From Pseudonocardia abyssalis (GTDB lineage Bacteria > Actinomycetota > Actinomycetes > Mycobacteriales > Pseudonocardiaceae), in NCBI RefSeq assembly GCF_019263705.2, contig NZ_JADQDK010000001.1, positions 4,092,001-4,156,000 of the forward strand: a DNA stretch of 64,000 nucleotides, given 5' to 3'. Shown here one piece after another: positions 8,930 through 18,854 of the stretch. Below the pieces are notes generated by a model. The model was not told the DNA's origin and searched no databases. It was given only the letters and a program-made list of their open reading frames with translations. The translations under genes were made by a program, and so were the position numbers. The number at the start of each line of letters is the position of its first letter. Within the stretch, counting starts at the first letter, position 1.

Positions 8930-10579
8930 ATGCGATCACGTCGAGTTGCAGCCTCACTCGCCGTCGGTGTCTCCGTCGCGCTGTTCGCCAGCGCGTGCGG
9001 GGGCGGCGGGGGCGATTCCGCGGGCGGCGCAGGTGGCGACGGAGCCGCCGCCACCATCAGCGTCTACAGCACCGAGCCGGAGAACCCGCTCGTGCCGAGC
9101 AACACCAACGAGGTCGGCGGCGGGAAGGTCATCGACTCGCTGTTCAGCAACCTCGTCAGCTACGAGACCGAGGACGCCGCGCCGTACAACGAGGTCGCGG
9201 AGTCCATCGAGACCACCGACTCGCAGAACTACACGATCACGCTGAAGGACTGGACGTTCCACGACGGCACCCCCGTCACCTCCTCCAGCTTCGTCGACGC
9301 CTGGAACTTCGCGGCGTACGGGCCCAACGCCCAGCAGAACTCGTCGTTCTTCAGCCAGATCCAGGGCTTCGCCGACGTGAACCCGACCGACCCCGACGGC
9401 GAGTCCGGCCCCGCGGAGGCCCCGGCCCCCGCCGCCGAGACGATGTCCGGCCTGCAGATCGTCGACGACAAGACGTTCACCGTCGCGCTGACGGCGCCGT
9501 TCTCGGTGTTCCCGACGGTCCTCGGCTACTCGGCGTTCGCCCCGCTGCCCGCGTCGTTCTTCACCGACCAGGCCGGCTTCGAGGCCGCCCCGATCGGCAA
9601 CGGCCCGTTCCGCTACGTCGACCGCCAGCCCGGCGCCAACATCACGCTCGAGACCTGGGCCGACTGGCCGGGCGAGCGCAAGCCCAGCATCGGGGGCGTG
9701 GAGTACCGCTCGTACGCCTCGCCCGAGGCCGCCTACGCCGACCTGGTGTCCGGCAACCTCGACTACATGGAGCAGCTGCCGCCCTCGTCGCTGGTCGGCC
9801 GGCTCTTCGAGCAGGACCTCGCCGGCCGCAACTCGAACACGACCTACCTCGGCATCAACACGATCGCGTTCCCGGTCTACGACCCGAAGTACGCCGATCC
9901 CCGCGTGCGCCAGGCCCTCTCGGTCGCCATCGACCGCCGGGCCGTCAGCGACCAGGTCTACGACGGTCTGCGCGACCCGGCCGCCGGCGTCGTCCCGCCC
10001 GGCCTCGACGGCTTCGTCGAGGGCCAGTGCGGCGACCTGTGCACGTACAACCCGGACAAGGCCAAGCAGCTGCTCGCCGAGGCCGGCTTCACCGGTCCGA
10101 TCGAGCTGACCTCGAACGTCGACGGCGCGGGCAACCAGGAGGTCTTCCAGGCCTTCTGCATCTCCATCACCAACGCCACCGGCATCCCCTGCAACTTCGT
10201 GCCGGTGCCGACGTTCGCGGAGTTCCGCACCACGATCAACGCCCGTGAGGCCACCACGCCGTTCCGCACCGGCTGGTCCGCGGACTACCCGTCGATCGAG
10301 AACTTCCTCAACCCGCTCTACAGGAGCGGTGCGTCCTCCAACGACGGCGAGTACACCAACCCGCAGGTCGACGCGCTGCTCGCCCAGGGCGACTCGGCCC
10401 CGTCCACCGAGGAGAGCTTCGGCTTCTACCAGGAGGCGGAGCGCCTGATCCTGCAGGACATGCCCACCATCCCGACGTTCTACTCGACCACCCAGGCCGG
10501 CTGGTCGCCGCGGATGTCCACCGCGACCACCAACCAGTTCCGTGAGCTCGACCTGCTCACGGCGACGGTGTCCGAGTAA
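8930..10579 (+). CDS. dppA: Peptide-type ABC transporter substrate-binding lipoprotein
   Basis: The 549-residue exported lipoprotein of SBP family 5 has an N-terminal signal peptide (MRSRRVAASLAVGVSVALFA) with the lipobox ASAC, so it is anchored outside the membrane. The family signature follows: LSYEVRQALSVAIDR-type helix (RVRQALSVAIDRRAV) and a long alpha/beta body. It delivers oligopeptides or similar solutes to the DppBCDF machinery encoded downstream. Start ATG at 8930; alternative upstream starts would precede the signal peptide. The symbol is by analogy; dipeptide, oligopeptide or signalling-peptide substrates are all possible. Confidence 0.88.
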   Translation: MRSRRVAASLAVGVSVALFASACGGGGGDSAGGAGGDGAAATISVYSTEPENPLVPSNTNEVGGGKVIDSLFSNLVSYETEDAAPYNEVAESIETTDSQNYTITLKDWTFHDGTPVTSSSFVDAWNFAAYGPNAQQNSSFFSQIQGFADVNPTDPDGESGPAEAPAPAAETMSGLQIVDDKTFTVALTAPFSVFPTVLGYSAFAPLPASFFTDQAGFEAAPIGNGPFRYVDRQPGANITLETWADWPGERKPSIGGVEYRSYASPEAAYADLVSGNLDYMEQLPPSSLVGRLFEQDLAGRNSNTTYLGINTIAFPVYDPKYADPRVRQALSVAIDRRAVSDQVYDGLRDPAAGVVPPGLDGFVEGQCGDLCTYNPDKAKQLLAEAGFTGPIELTSNVDGAGNQEVFQAFCISITNATGIPCNFVPVPTFAEFRTTINAREATTPFRTGWSADYPSIENFLNPLYRSGASSNDGEYTNPQVDALLAQGDSAPSTEESFGFYQEAERLILQDMPTIPTFYSTTQAGWSPRMSTATTNQFRELDLLTATVSE

Positions 10580-10604
10580 CGACCAGCACGACCCACCACA
10601 GCTC

Positions 10605-10637
10605 AGGGCGGCGGCCGGGCACCCCGGTCGCCGCCCT
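10605..10637 (+). terminator. Hairpin between dppA and dppB
   Basis: AGGGCGGCGGCCG at 10605-10617 pairs with CGGTCGCCGCCCT at 10625-10637 (13 pairs with one G-T). There is no following T-run. It lies 25 nt after the dppA stop, where a partial terminator or mRNA-stabilising stem would give more binding protein than membrane components. Confidence 0.5.
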
Positions 10638-10713
10638 ACGCTGTGGATGTGGGTCAGACCGTGGCCTCGCGACCCCACCGGGCACGGGCCGCGCCGCACC
10701 CAGGAGGTGATTC

Positions 10714-11640
10714 GTGGGCCGCTACGTGCTGCGTCGGCTGCTCCAGCTCGTCCCCGTGTTCATCGGGACGACGTTCCTGATCTACGCACTCGTCTGGGCC
10801 ATCCCGGGCGACCCCTTCGCCGCCAAGTGCGGCGACCGTCCGTGCCCTCCGGCGTACGTCGCGGAGATGCGCGAGAAGTTCCACCTCGACGACAACATCT
10901 TCTCCCAGTACTTCCAGTACCTGGGCAACCTCCTCACCGGCGACTTCGGCGAGACGTTCTCCGGCCTGCAGGTCAGCGAGCTCATCGCCGACGCCTACCC
11001 GACGACCATCCGGCTGGCGCTGCTGGCGCTGCTCATCGAGGCCGTCATCGGCCTCGCCGCGGGAGTCTTCACCGGCCTGCGCGGCGGCGGCTTCCTGGAC
11101 AACCTCGTGCTGGTGTCCACCCTGTTCCTCATCGCGGTCCCGGTGTTCGTCACCGGCTTCGTCGTCCAGACGTTCCTCGGCCTGCGCTGGGGGATCATCA
11201 GCCCGACGGTGTCGATCGACCCGACGTGGGGCGAGCTGATCGCCCCGGCGTTCGTGCTCGGCAGCCTGTCGATGGCGTACGTGACCCGGCTGATGCGCAC
11301 GTCGATCGCGGAGAACCAGCGCGCCGACTACGTGCGCACCGCGGTCGCGAAGGGCCTCACCCCGCGCCGCGTCGTGGGCGTGCACCTGCTGCGCAACTCC
11401 GCGATCCCGGTGATCACGTTCCTGGGCACCGACCTGGGCGCGCTGATGGGTGGCGCGATCGTCACCGAGGGCATCTTCAACATCCGCGGCATCGGCGGGC
11501 TCGTCTTCCGTGCGATCGTCACCAAGGAGGGCATCACCGTGACCGGTGTGGTGGTCCTCCTCGTCATCGTCTACCTGCTGATGAACCTGCTGGTCGACGT
11601 GCTGTACGCCGTTCTCGACCCGAGGATCCGCCTTGACTGA
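10714..11640 (+). CDS. dppB: Peptide-type ABC transporter permease DppB
   Basis: The 308-residue inner-membrane permease of the BPD family has about six helices. It has the typical N-terminal helix (RRLLQLVPVFIGTTFLIYAL), a periplasmic domain with HLDDNIFSQYFQYL, and the EAA-like loop around RADYVRTAVAKGLTPRRV that contacts the ATPases. The GTG start is preceded by a strong AGGAGGTG ribosome site. Its stop overlaps dppC by 8 nt. Confidence 0.92.
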   Translation: MGRYVLRRLLQLVPVFIGTTFLIYALVWAIPGDPFAAKCGDRPCPPAYVAEMREKFHLDDNIFSQYFQYLGNLLTGDFGETFSGLQVSELIADAYPTTIRLALLALLIEAVIGLAAGVFTGLRGGGFLDNLVLVSTLFLIAVPVFVTGFVVQTFLGLRWGIISPTVSIDPTWGELIAPAFVLGSLSMAYVTRLMRTSIAENQRADYVRTAVAKGLTPRRVVGVHLLRNSAIPVITFLGTDLGALMGGAIVTEGIFNIRGIGGLVFRAIVTKEGITVTGVVVLLVIVYLLMNLLVDVLYAVLDPRIRLD

Positions 11641-12583
11641 CCCGCAGGCCATCGCCACCGCGAGCCCCACCCCGCTCAGCCAGGCCGGCGCCCCCGGCGA
11701 GCCCACCACCACCGACAGGCCCCGCAGCCTCACCTCCGACGCATGGCACGACCTGCGCCGCCGCCCGCTGTTCATCGTGTCCGCGGTGCTGATCGTGATC
11801 CTGCTGGTCATCGCGGCGTTCCCGCAGCTGTTCACCTCCGTCGACCCCGGTGTCGGCGAGCTGTCGCGCTCGCGCCGGGGTCCGTCGTCGGACGCGATCT
11901 TCGGCTACGACGCCCTGGGCCGCGACGTGTTCGCCCGGGCGATCTACGGCGCCCGCGTCTCGATCGTCGTCGGCGTGCTCGCCACCGTGCTGACCGTCCT
12001 CATCGGCGGCGTGCTCGGGCTGGTGTCCGGGTTCGCGGGCGGCCGGGTCGACTCGGTCATCTCCCGCTTCGCCGACGTGTTCTTCGGCCTGCCGTTCGTG
12101 CTCGGCGCCATCGTCATCCTCTCGACGTTCCGCGACGCCGTCGGCAACAACCCGATCGGGATCTCCGCGATCGTCATCGGCACCATGGCCGCACTCGGCT
12201 GGCCCGTGGTCATGCGGATCATGCGGTCGGCGGCGATCGCCGCGCGCAACCAGGACTACGTCCGCGCCGCGCGCGGGCTGGGGGCCGGGCCGCTGCGGAT
12301 CATCGTCAAGCACATGCTGCCCAACTGCGTGGCCCCGGTGCTGGTCTACGCCACGATCTCGCTCGGCGCGTTCATCGGGGCCGAGGCCACCCTGTCCTAC
12401 CTGGGCATCGGGCTGCGCGACCCCGTGGTCTCCTGGGGCGTGATGATCAGCGAGGCGCAGACCTCGCTGCGCGTCGCCCCCACCCTGCTCGTCTTCCCCG
12501 GCGCGTTCCTGATCGTCACCGTGCTCGCGTTCGTGATGCTCGGCGACGCCGTCCGCAGCGCGTTCGACCCGAAGGGCCGCTGA
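11633..12583 (+). CDS. dppC: Peptide-type ABC transporter permease DppC
   Basis: This 316-residue second permease starts at a TTG codon inside the end of dppB (8-nt overlap). A 35-residue cytoplasmic N-terminal tail leads to the first helix, followed by the DALGRDVFARAIYGARVS motif typical of DppC proteins and the EAA loop RNQDYVRAARGLGAGPLRI. It forms the heterodimeric channel with DppB. The soluble N-terminal extension rich in Thr/Pro is longer than in enterobacterial homologues but common in actinobacteria. Confidence 0.92.
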   Translation: MTDPQAIATASPTPLSQAGAPGEPTTTDRPRSLTSDAWHDLRRRPLFIVSAVLIVILLVIAAFPQLFTSVDPGVGELSRSRRGPSSDAIFGYDALGRDVFARAIYGARVSIVVGVLATVLTVLIGGVLGLVSGFAGGRVDSVISRFADVFFGLPFVLGAIVILSTFRDAVGNNPIGISAIVIGTMAALGWPVVMRIMRSAAIAARNQDYVRAARGLGAGPLRIIVKHMLPNCVAPVLVYATISLGAFIGAEATLSYLGIGLRDPVVSWGVMISEAQTSLRVAPTLLVFPGAFLIVTVLAFVMLGDAVRSAFDPKGR

Positions 12584-12584
12584 C

Positions 12585-13592
12585 GTGGACCTGAACAAGA
12601 ACGGCGACACCACGGGCCCCCTGCTGGAGGTCGACGGCCTGCACGTCGAGTTCCACACCCGCGACGGCGTGGCCAAGGTGCTCAACGGCGTCAGCTACTC
12701 GGTGGCGGCCGGCGAGACCCTGGCCGTGCTCGGCGAGTCCGGCTCCGGCAAGTCCGTCACCGCCAACACCGTCATGGGCATCCTGCCGATGCCGCCGGGG
12801 CGGATCACCGCGGGCTCGATCCGCTACCGCGGCGAGGAGCTGCTCACCGCGGAGGACGAGCGCCGCCGCGAGCTGCGCGGCGAGAACATCGCGATGATCT
12901 TCCAGGACGCGCTCTCCGCCCTGAACCCCGTCTACACCGTCGGGTTCCAGATCGGCGAGCAGCTGCGCACCCGGCGCGGGATGAGCAGGAAGGACGCCGA
13001 GAAGCGGGCCGTCGAGCTCCTCGACCAGGTCGGCATCCCCGGCGCGACGCAGCGGGTGCGCAACTACCCGCACGAGTTCTCCGGCGGCATGCGGCAGCGC
13101 GCGATGATCGCGATGTCGCTGGCCCTGGACCCCGACGTCCTCATCGCCGACGAGCCCACCACCGCCCTCGACGTCACCGTGCAGGCCCAGATCATGGACC
13201 TGCTCAAGGACATCCAGACCGAGCGCCACATGGGCCTGATCCTCATCACCCACGACCTCGGTGTGGTCGCGGAGGTCGCCGACCGGATCGCCGTGATGTA
13301 CGCGGGGCGGATCGTCGAGAACGCCGACGTCCACGCGCTCTACGCCAACCCGTGCCACCCGTACACGCGGGCGCTGCTGGAGTCGATCCCGCGCCTGGAC
13401 AGCAAGGGCACCGAGCTGCGGGCCATCAAGGGCCTGCCGCCGAACCTGACGAACATCCCGTCCGGCTGCCCGTTCCACCCCCGCTGCCCCATGGCCGTCG
13501 ACCGCTGCCGCGAGGTCGTGCCGTCGTTGGAGCCACTGCCCGGCGGCCGTTCGTCGGCCTGCCTGTTCGCCGAGGAGCTGGTGAGCGCGTGA
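12585..13592 (+). CDS. dppD: Peptide-type ABC transporter ATPase DppD
   Basis: The 335-residue ATPase shows Walker [11 protein letters not shown], signature [12 protein letters not shown] and Walker [16 protein letters not shown]. The C-terminal Cys-containing oligopeptide motif ([16 protein letters not shown]) is characteristic of DppD/OppD proteins, which can bind an Fe-S cluster there. It pairs with DppF to drive import. GTG start one base after the dppC stop; its own stop overlaps dppF. Confidence 0.93.
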   Translation: MDLNKNGDTTGPLLEVDGLHVEFHTRDGVAKVLNGVSYSVAAGETLAVLGESGSGKSVTANTVMGILPMPPGRITAGSIRYRGEELLTAEDERRRELRGENIAMIFQDALSALNPVYTVGFQIGEQLRTRRGMSRKDAEKRAVELLDQVGIPGATQRVRNYPHEFSGGMRQRAMIAMSLALDPDVLIADEPTTALDVTVQAQIMDLLKDIQTERHMGLILITHDLGVVAEVADRIAVMYAGRIVENADVHALYANPCHPYTRALLESIPRLDSKGTELRAIKGLPPNLTNIPSGCPFHPRCPMAVDRCREVVPSLEPLPGGRSSACLFAEELVSA

Positions 13593-14605
13593 CATCGCTG
13601 CAGAAGAACGAACCGATCCTCGAGGTCGAGAACCTCGTCAAGCACTTCCCGGTGCGGGTCGGCATCGCGATCAAGCGCACCGTCGGGCACGTGCGGGCCG
13701 TCGACGGGGTGTCGTTCACGCTCAACAAGGGCGAGACGCTCGGCGTCGTCGGCGAGTCCGGCTGCGGCAAGTCGACGCTCGCGCAGGTGCTGATGCGCCT
13801 GGAGCCGCCCACCGGCGGGTCCGTGCGGTTCCACGGCGAGGACATCTTCGGCAAGCGCGGCAAGGAGCTGAAGGCGCTGCGCCGGCAGATCCAGATCGTG
13901 CTGCAGGACCCGTACACCTCGCTCAACCCGCGCATGACGGTCGGCGACATCATCGGGGAGCCCTTCGAGATCCACCCCGAGGTCGCGCCGAAGGGTGAGC
14001 GCCGCAAGAAGGTGCAGGACCTGCTCGACGTCGTCGGCCTGAACCCCGACTTCATCAACCGGTACCCGCACCAGTTCTCCGGCGGCCAGCGCCAGCGCAT
14101 CGGCATCGCCCGCGCACTCGCGCTGCGGCCCGAGGTGATCATCTGCGACGAGCCGGTGTCGGCGCTCGACGTCTCCATCCAGGCGCAGGTGATGAACCTG
14201 CTCGGCGACCTGCAGCGCGACTTCGGACTGTCCTACGTCTTCATCGCCCACGACCTGTCGGTGGTGCGGCACCTGTCGGACCGCGTCGCCGTGATGTACC
14301 TGGGCAAGATCGTGGAGATCGGCACCGAGGACGAGATCTACACGCGCCCGTCGCACCCGTACACCCAGGCGCTGCTCTCGGCCGTGCCGGTGCCGGACCC
14401 GTCGGTCCGGGTCGGGCGCAAGCGGATCCGCCTCACCGGCGACGTCCCCAGCCCGGTCAACCCCCCGTCGGGGTGCCGGTTCCGGACACGGTGCTGGAAG
14501 GCGACGGACCTGTGCGCGGAGGAGGAGCCGGCCCTGGAGCTGCGCACCGGCGGCCACGCCAGCGCGTGCCACCACGCCGAGGAGCAGTACCTCCTGCCCA
14601 CCTGA
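13589..14605 (+). CDS. dppF: Peptide-type ABC transporter ATPase DppF
   Basis: The 338-residue partner ATPase has Walker [13 protein letters not shown], signature [12 protein letters not shown], Walker [16 protein letters not shown] and the family C-terminus [16 protein letters not shown]. The GTG start overlaps the dppD TGA (GTGA), so synthesis of the two ATPases is coupled. It closes the dpp operon; the next gene begins 21 nt downstream and may be co-transcribed. Confidence 0.93.
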   Translation: MTSLQKNEPILEVENLVKHFPVRVGIAIKRTVGHVRAVDGVSFTLNKGETLGVVGESGCGKSTLAQVLMRLEPPTGGSVRFHGEDIFGKRGKELKALRRQIQIVLQDPYTSLNPRMTVGDIIGEPFEIHPEVAPKGERRKKVQDLLDVVGLNPDFINRYPHQFSGGQRQRIGIARALALRPEVIICDEPVSALDVSIQAQVMNLLGDLQRDFGLSYVFIAHDLSVVRHLSDRVAVMYLGKIVEIGTEDEIYTRPSHPYTQALLSAVPVPDPSVRVGRKRIRLTGDVPSPVNPPSGCRFRTRCWKATDLCAEEEPALELRTGGHASACHHAEEQYLLPT

Positions 14606-14626
14606 TCCGGCTGCCCACCCGAGCCG

Positions 14627-15064
14627 ATGACGCCTCCCGTCGCACCCCTGGCGCCCGACGTCGAACTGCTGCGGGTGCAACGGGACGCGTACCTCGTCGA
14701 GGCCGCACTGCTCGGCACCGACGCCATCCCGGCCCTGCACGACACCCTGGACTCGCTCGCCACCGCGGGGCTCGCCTGGTACGGCTGCCGCGACGAGACC
14801 GGGTTGCTCGGGGCCGTCGCCACCACGGCCGCGGACGGGGTCGTCGACATCGACCGGCTCGTCGTCGCCCCACGCGCGTTCCGGCGGGGCGTCGGCACGG
14901 CGCTGGTCGCCCACGTCCTCGACCTCGCCCCCGGCGCGGTCACGGTGTCGACCGGTCGGGCGAACTACCCCGCCCGCATCCTCTACGAGCGGGCGGGGTT
15001 CCGGGTGACCGACGAGGCGGAGGTCGAGCCGGACCTGTGGGTGACGCGCTACCGGCGCCCCTGA
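14627..15064 (+). CDS. GNAT family N-acetyltransferase
   Basis: This 145-residue single-domain GNAT protein has the acetyl-CoA-binding segment RAFRRGVGTALVAHVL around residues 82-97, preceded by the DIDRLVVAP strand. NYPARILYERAGF forms the C-terminal part of the fold. The substrate is unknown. It lies 21 nt after dppF on the same strand and converges on the LpqW-like gene with a 1-bp gap. Confidence 0.85.
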   Translation: MTPPVAPLAPDVELLRVQRDAYLVEAALLGTDAIPALHDTLDSLATAGLAWYGCRDETGLLGAVATTAADGVVDIDRLVVAPRAFRRGVGTALVAHVLDLAPGAVTVSTGRANYPARILYERAGFRVTDEAEVEPDLWVTRYRRP

Positions 15065-15065
15065 T

Positions 15066-16823
15066 TCAGCGAGCCGGTTCGTTCCACCGGGCGGCCCCGG
15101 CGAGCGGGCCCTCGGTGAGCGGGCCCGGCGCGATGCCCGTCGCGGCGTCGGCGGCCGCGCTGCTGACCACCAGGCCCACCGGCTGGAACAGCGGGAGAGC
15201 GGGCAGCTGCATCCACAGCACCCGCTCCGCGGTGGCGAACCGGGCCGGGTCGTCCTCCCCGCTGCCCGCCGCGAGCGACTCCAGGAGCAGCTGCAGGGCC
15301 GGGAAGCAGAAGCCGGTGGGCGTCGACGGCGGATCGGGGACGACCGCGGTGGGCAGCGCGCAGCCGTAGTCGGAGGCGAGCTCCGTACCCGGTGCGCCGC
15401 CGACGGTGCGCGGGCCGACGATCACGTCGACCGCCACTCCCCCGCCGGGTGGCGGTGCCGTCGTCGGGGCGGCCGACGAAGTGGCGGGGGCCGCCGACGA
15501 CGTCGTGGCCGGCGCGGTCGTCGCGGTGATCTCGGTGGCGGGCGCACTGCCCTGCACGAACAGCTCCGCAGCGGGCGACTCGACTGCGGTGGTGTCGATC
15601 CCGGCCACGGTGAGCTGCGCCGCGACGAGCCGCGCCACGCGACCGTCCTCCGGCCGCTCGGCCGCCGAGCCGATCACCAGCGCGACCGGTTGCCCGTCGA
15701 CCGTCCAGTTCCCGGACGCGTCCCGGGCCCAGCCCGCGGACCGGAGCAGCTGCTCGGCCGCGATCGGGTCGGGCCGGGCGGGGGCGCCGTCGGGGGCGCT
15801 CGCCGCGTACCCGGGCTCGGAGGGGGCGAGGCCGAACGCGTCGGCCGGGAGGGCCTCGGGCGCGACGGAGAGCCGGATCGCCTCGCGGTCGAGCAGCGCG
15901 GCGAGGCCCTGGCGGGCGCGCGCGTCGCGCAGCGGCCCGTCGACGGAGCGCAGGCCGAGCTGGGTGACCGTCGGCAGCGGGGCGAGCTGCGTGCGCGGGA
16001 CCGGGCTCAGGCCGCCCAGCGCGGTGCGGATCGCGGGGTCGGCCTCGGAGAGCGCGACGTCGACGTCACCGGCGGCCAGCCCGGTGGCCATCGCGGCGTC
16101 GTCCAGGCGCCGCAGGACCAGGGTGTCGAGGACGGCGGGGGTGTCCCAGTAGGTGTCGTTGCGGGCGAGCACGACCTCGCCGCGGCCCGCGTCGACCGTC
16201 GCGATCCGGAACGGGCCGCCCGACGCCGGCAGGCCGCCCGTCGTCGCCCCGATCCAGGAGCCGGGGGCGTCCTTGAGCAGGTGGGCGGGCAGCAGGTCGG
16301 AGAACAGGCCCTGCCAGGCCGGGTACGGCTCGTCGAACACCACGTCGACGGCCTTGCCGCCCGCGCGCGACCGCACGTCGGTGATGAGGCGGTAACCCGC
16401 GGCGTCGGCGACGCCCGCGTCGGCGCGCATCTGCTCCCACAGGTAGACGAAGTCCTCCGCCGCGATCGGCGTGTTCGTCGACCAGGACGCCTCGAGGTTG
16501 AGCTCGTAGCTCACCGTGAACGGCTCGGTGGACACGACCTCGGCACTGGTGGCGATGGTGCGGTCGAGCTGCGGGACTCCGTCGGGGCCCGGGCGGAAGA
16601 CCGACGGCAGCACGAGCGCGGCCACGGCCGTGGTGAGCGACGAGGAGTGGGCCAGCAGGTGCGGGTTGAAGCCCGCACCCAGATCCTCGACGCCGACCAC
16701 CAGCTCGCTCGGCTCGGGCTGCGCGGTGGGCTCGGGCGCCACCGGGGGCGGCTCGGCCAGCGGCACCTGGGTGCAGGCGGCCAGCAGGACCGTCAGCAGA
16801 GCCAGGACCACGGCGCGCATCAC
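15066..16823 (-). CDS. lpqW: LpqW-like lipoprotein (SBP family 5 fold)
   Basis: The 585-residue lipoprotein has a short signal peptide and lipobox LLAAC (Cys17), a proline-rich linker, and a family-5 solute-binding fold (SELVVGVEDLGAGFNPHL start; WSTNTPIAAEDFVYLWEQM). No transporter genes adjoin it. It lies directly downstream of typA, as lpqW (Rv1166) does in M. tuberculosis, where LpqW helps channel mannosylated phosphoinositides toward lipoarabinomannan. I infer the same family from this synteny. An unusual Ala/Thr/Pro-rich insert lies at about residues 425-460. If not LpqW, it is an orphan peptide-binding lipoprotein. Start is GTG 16823 or the adjacent ATG 16820. Confidence 0.78.
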   Translation of the reverse strand: MMRAVVLALLTVLLAACTQVPLAEPPPVAPEPTAQPEPSELVVGVEDLGAGFNPHLLAHSSSLTTAVAALVLPSVFRPGPDGVPQLDRTIATSAEVVSTEPFTVSYELNLEASWSTNTPIAAEDFVYLWEQMRADAGVADAAGYRLITDVRSRAGGKAVDVVFDEPYPAWQGLFSDLLPAHLLKDAPGSWIGATTGGLPASGGPFRIATVDAGRGEVVLARNDTYWDTPAVLDTLVLRRLDDAAMATGLAAGDVDVALSEADPAIRTALGGLSPVPRTQLAPLPTVTQLGLRSVDGPLRDARARQGLAALLDREAIRLSVAPEALPADAFGLAPSEPGYAASAPDGAPARPDPIAAEQLLRSAGWARDASGNWTVDGQPVALVIGSAAERPEDGRVARLVAAQLTVAGIDTTAVESPAAELFVQGSAPATEITATTAPATTSSAAPATSSAAPTTAPPPGGGVAVDVIVGPRTVGGAPGTELASDYGCALPTAVVPDPPSTPTGFCFPALQLLLESLAAGSGEDDPARFATAERVLWMQLPALPLFQPVGLVVSSAAADAATGIAPGPLTEGPLAGAARWNEPAR

Positions 16824-16871
16824 CCGGTCATCCTGCCACTCGGTCGGGTGACCCGGTCCGCCCGCCGCCGA

Positions 16872-18791
16872 TCAGCCGGCCGCCGCCTTCGCCTTCGAGC
16901 GCTGACGCCCGCGCAGGTGCGAGTCGAGCTCGACCTTGCGGATCCGCACCGACTCGGGCGTCACCTCGACGCACTCGTCGTTGGCGCAGAACTCCAGGCT
17001 CTGCTCCAGGTTCAGCACCGTCGGCGGGGTGAGCTTGACCAGCTCGTCGCTCGTGGACTTCCGCATGTTCGTCAGCTTCTTCTCGCGGACGATGTTGACC
17101 TCGAGGTCCTCGGCGCGCGTGTACTCGCCGATGACCATTCCCGAGTACACCTGCGTGCCCGGGCCGATGAACAGCACGCCACGGTCGGCGAGCTGCTCCA
17201 CCGCGTAGCCGGTGACGGGGCCGGTGCGGTCGGCGATCAGCGAGCCGCGGAGGCGGTTGTTGATCTCGCCGACCCACGGGCCGTAGCCGTCGAAGACGTG
17301 GCTGACGATGCCCGCTCCGCGCGTGATCGTCAGGAACTCGGTGCGGAAGCCGATCAGGCCCCGCGACGGGACGCGGTAGTCGAGGCGGACGCGCGAGTCA
17401 CCGTGCACCATCTGGCTCATCTCACCCTTGCGGCCCGCGAGGAGCTGGGTGACGGCGCCGAGGTGCTCGGTGGGGACGTCGGCGGAGAGCTGCTCGAACG
17501 GCTCGTGCAGCTTGCCGTCGATGGTCTGGGTGACGACCTCGGGCTTGCCGACGGTCATCTCGAAGCCCTCGCGGCGCATCGTCTCGACCAGGATCGCCAG
17601 GGCCAGCTCACCTCGGCCCTGCACCTCCCAGGCGTCGGGGCGCTCGGTGGGGAGCACGCGCAGGGACACGTTGCCGATCAGCTCGGAATCGAGCCGGCCC
17701 TTCACCTGGCGGGCGGTGAGCTTGGTGCCCGGGTGCGGGTCGCGGCCGACGAGCGGGCTGGTGTTGATGCCGATCGTCACCGAGATCGCGGGCTCGTCCA
17801 CGTGGATGCGCGGCAGCGCGACCGGGGTCTCGGGGTCGGCGAGGGTGTCGCCGATCGTGACGTCCGGGATGCCCGCGACGGCGACGAGGTCACCGGCGTA
17901 CGCGGCGTCGGTGGGCACGCGGGTCAGCGCCTCGGTGCGCAGCAGCTCGGTGATCTTGACGCGGTTGACCTTGCCGCCGTCCTGCATCCACGCGACCTGC
18001 TGGCCGCGGCGGATGACGCCCGCGCGGACCCGGCACAGCGCGATCCGGCCGAGGAACGACGAGGCGTCGAGGTTGGTGACGTGGGCCTGCAGCGGCGCGT
18101 CGGCGTCGTCGGCGGGCGGCGGGACCGTCTCGGAGATGACGTCGAACAGGCTCTCCAGCCCCGGCTCGTCCGGGAGGTCGCCGTCGGCGGGGCGGTTGCG
18201 ACTGGCCCGGCCGGCGCGCCCGCTCGCGTAGACGACGGGGAGGTCGAGCAGGCGCGAGGTCATGGTCTCGTCGAGCTCGAGCTCGTCGGCCAGCTCCAGG
18301 AGCAGCTCGAGGCTCTCGTCGACGACCTCCTCGCAGCGGGCGTCGGGGCGGTCGGTCTTGTTGACGACCAGCACCACGGGCAGCCCGGCGATCAGGGTCT
18401 TGCGGAGGACGAAGCGGGTCTGCGGCAGCGGGCCCTCGGAGGCGTCGACGAGCAGCACGACGCCGTCGACCATCGACAGGCCGCGCTCGACCTCACCACC
18501 GAAGTCGGCGTGGCCGGGGGTGTCGACGACGTTGAGCGTCATCCCGTGCCAGTTGATCGCCGTGTGCTTCGCGAGGATCGTGATGCCCTTCTCGCGCTCG
18601 AGGTCGCCCGAGTCCATGATCCGGTCGACGACGGCCGCACGCTCACCGAACGCGCCCGAGGCGCGGAGCATGGCGTCGACGAGGGTGGTCTTCCCGTGGT
18701 CGACGTGCGCGACGATGGCGACGTTGCGCAGCGCGCCGTCCCCGCGGATCGCGCCGGGGCGTGCGGGGGCATCGGAGGTTGTGGTGCTCAC
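16872..18791 (-). CDS. typA: Translational GTPase TypA/BipA
   Basis: The 639-residue ribosome-binding GTPase acts in ribosome assembly and stress adaptation. G1 is AHVDHGKTTLVDAML, G3 is DTPGHADFGGEV and G4 is NKTDRPDAR. Elongation-factor domains 2, III and V follow, plus the TypA-specific C-terminal domain ending VEVTPESVRIRK. An insertion of about 20 residues between G4 and domain 2 (around 190-215) is common in actinobacteria. GTG start at 18791, 5 nt after a TACCGT hexamer, suggests a leaderless transcript. Upstream of lpqW in the same direction (48-bp gap). Confidence 0.96.
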   Translation of the reverse strand: MSTTTSDAPARPGAIRGDGALRNVAIVAHVDHGKTTLVDAMLRASGAFGERAAVVDRIMDSGDLEREKGITILAKHTAINWHGMTLNVVDTPGHADFGGEVERGLSMVDGVVLLVDASEGPLPQTRFVLRKTLIAGLPVVLVVNKTDRPDARCEEVVDESLELLLELADELELDETMTSRLLDLPVVYASGRAGRASRNRPADGDLPDEPGLESLFDVISETVPPPADDADAPLQAHVTNLDASSFLGRIALCRVRAGVIRRGQQVAWMQDGGKVNRVKITELLRTEALTRVPTDAAYAGDLVAVAGIPDVTIGDTLADPETPVALPRIHVDEPAISVTIGINTSPLVGRDPHPGTKLTARQVKGRLDSELIGNVSLRVLPTERPDAWEVQGRGELALAILVETMRREGFEMTVGKPEVVTQTIDGKLHEPFEQLSADVPTEHLGAVTQLLAGRKGEMSQMVHGDSRVRLDYRVPSRGLIGFRTEFLTITRGAGIVSHVFDGYGPWVGEINNRLRGSLIADRTGPVTGYAVEQLADRGVLFIGPGTQVYSGMVIGEYTRAEDLEVNIVREKKLTNMRKSTSDELVKLTPPTVLNLEQSLEFCANDECVEVTPESVRIRKVELDSHLRGRQRSKAKAAAG

Positions 18792-18854
18792 AGTTCACGG
18801 TAGCCCGTCCGGCTCCTGGCCCTCGCCCAGGTGTGAGCCTAGGCTCTCCTCATC

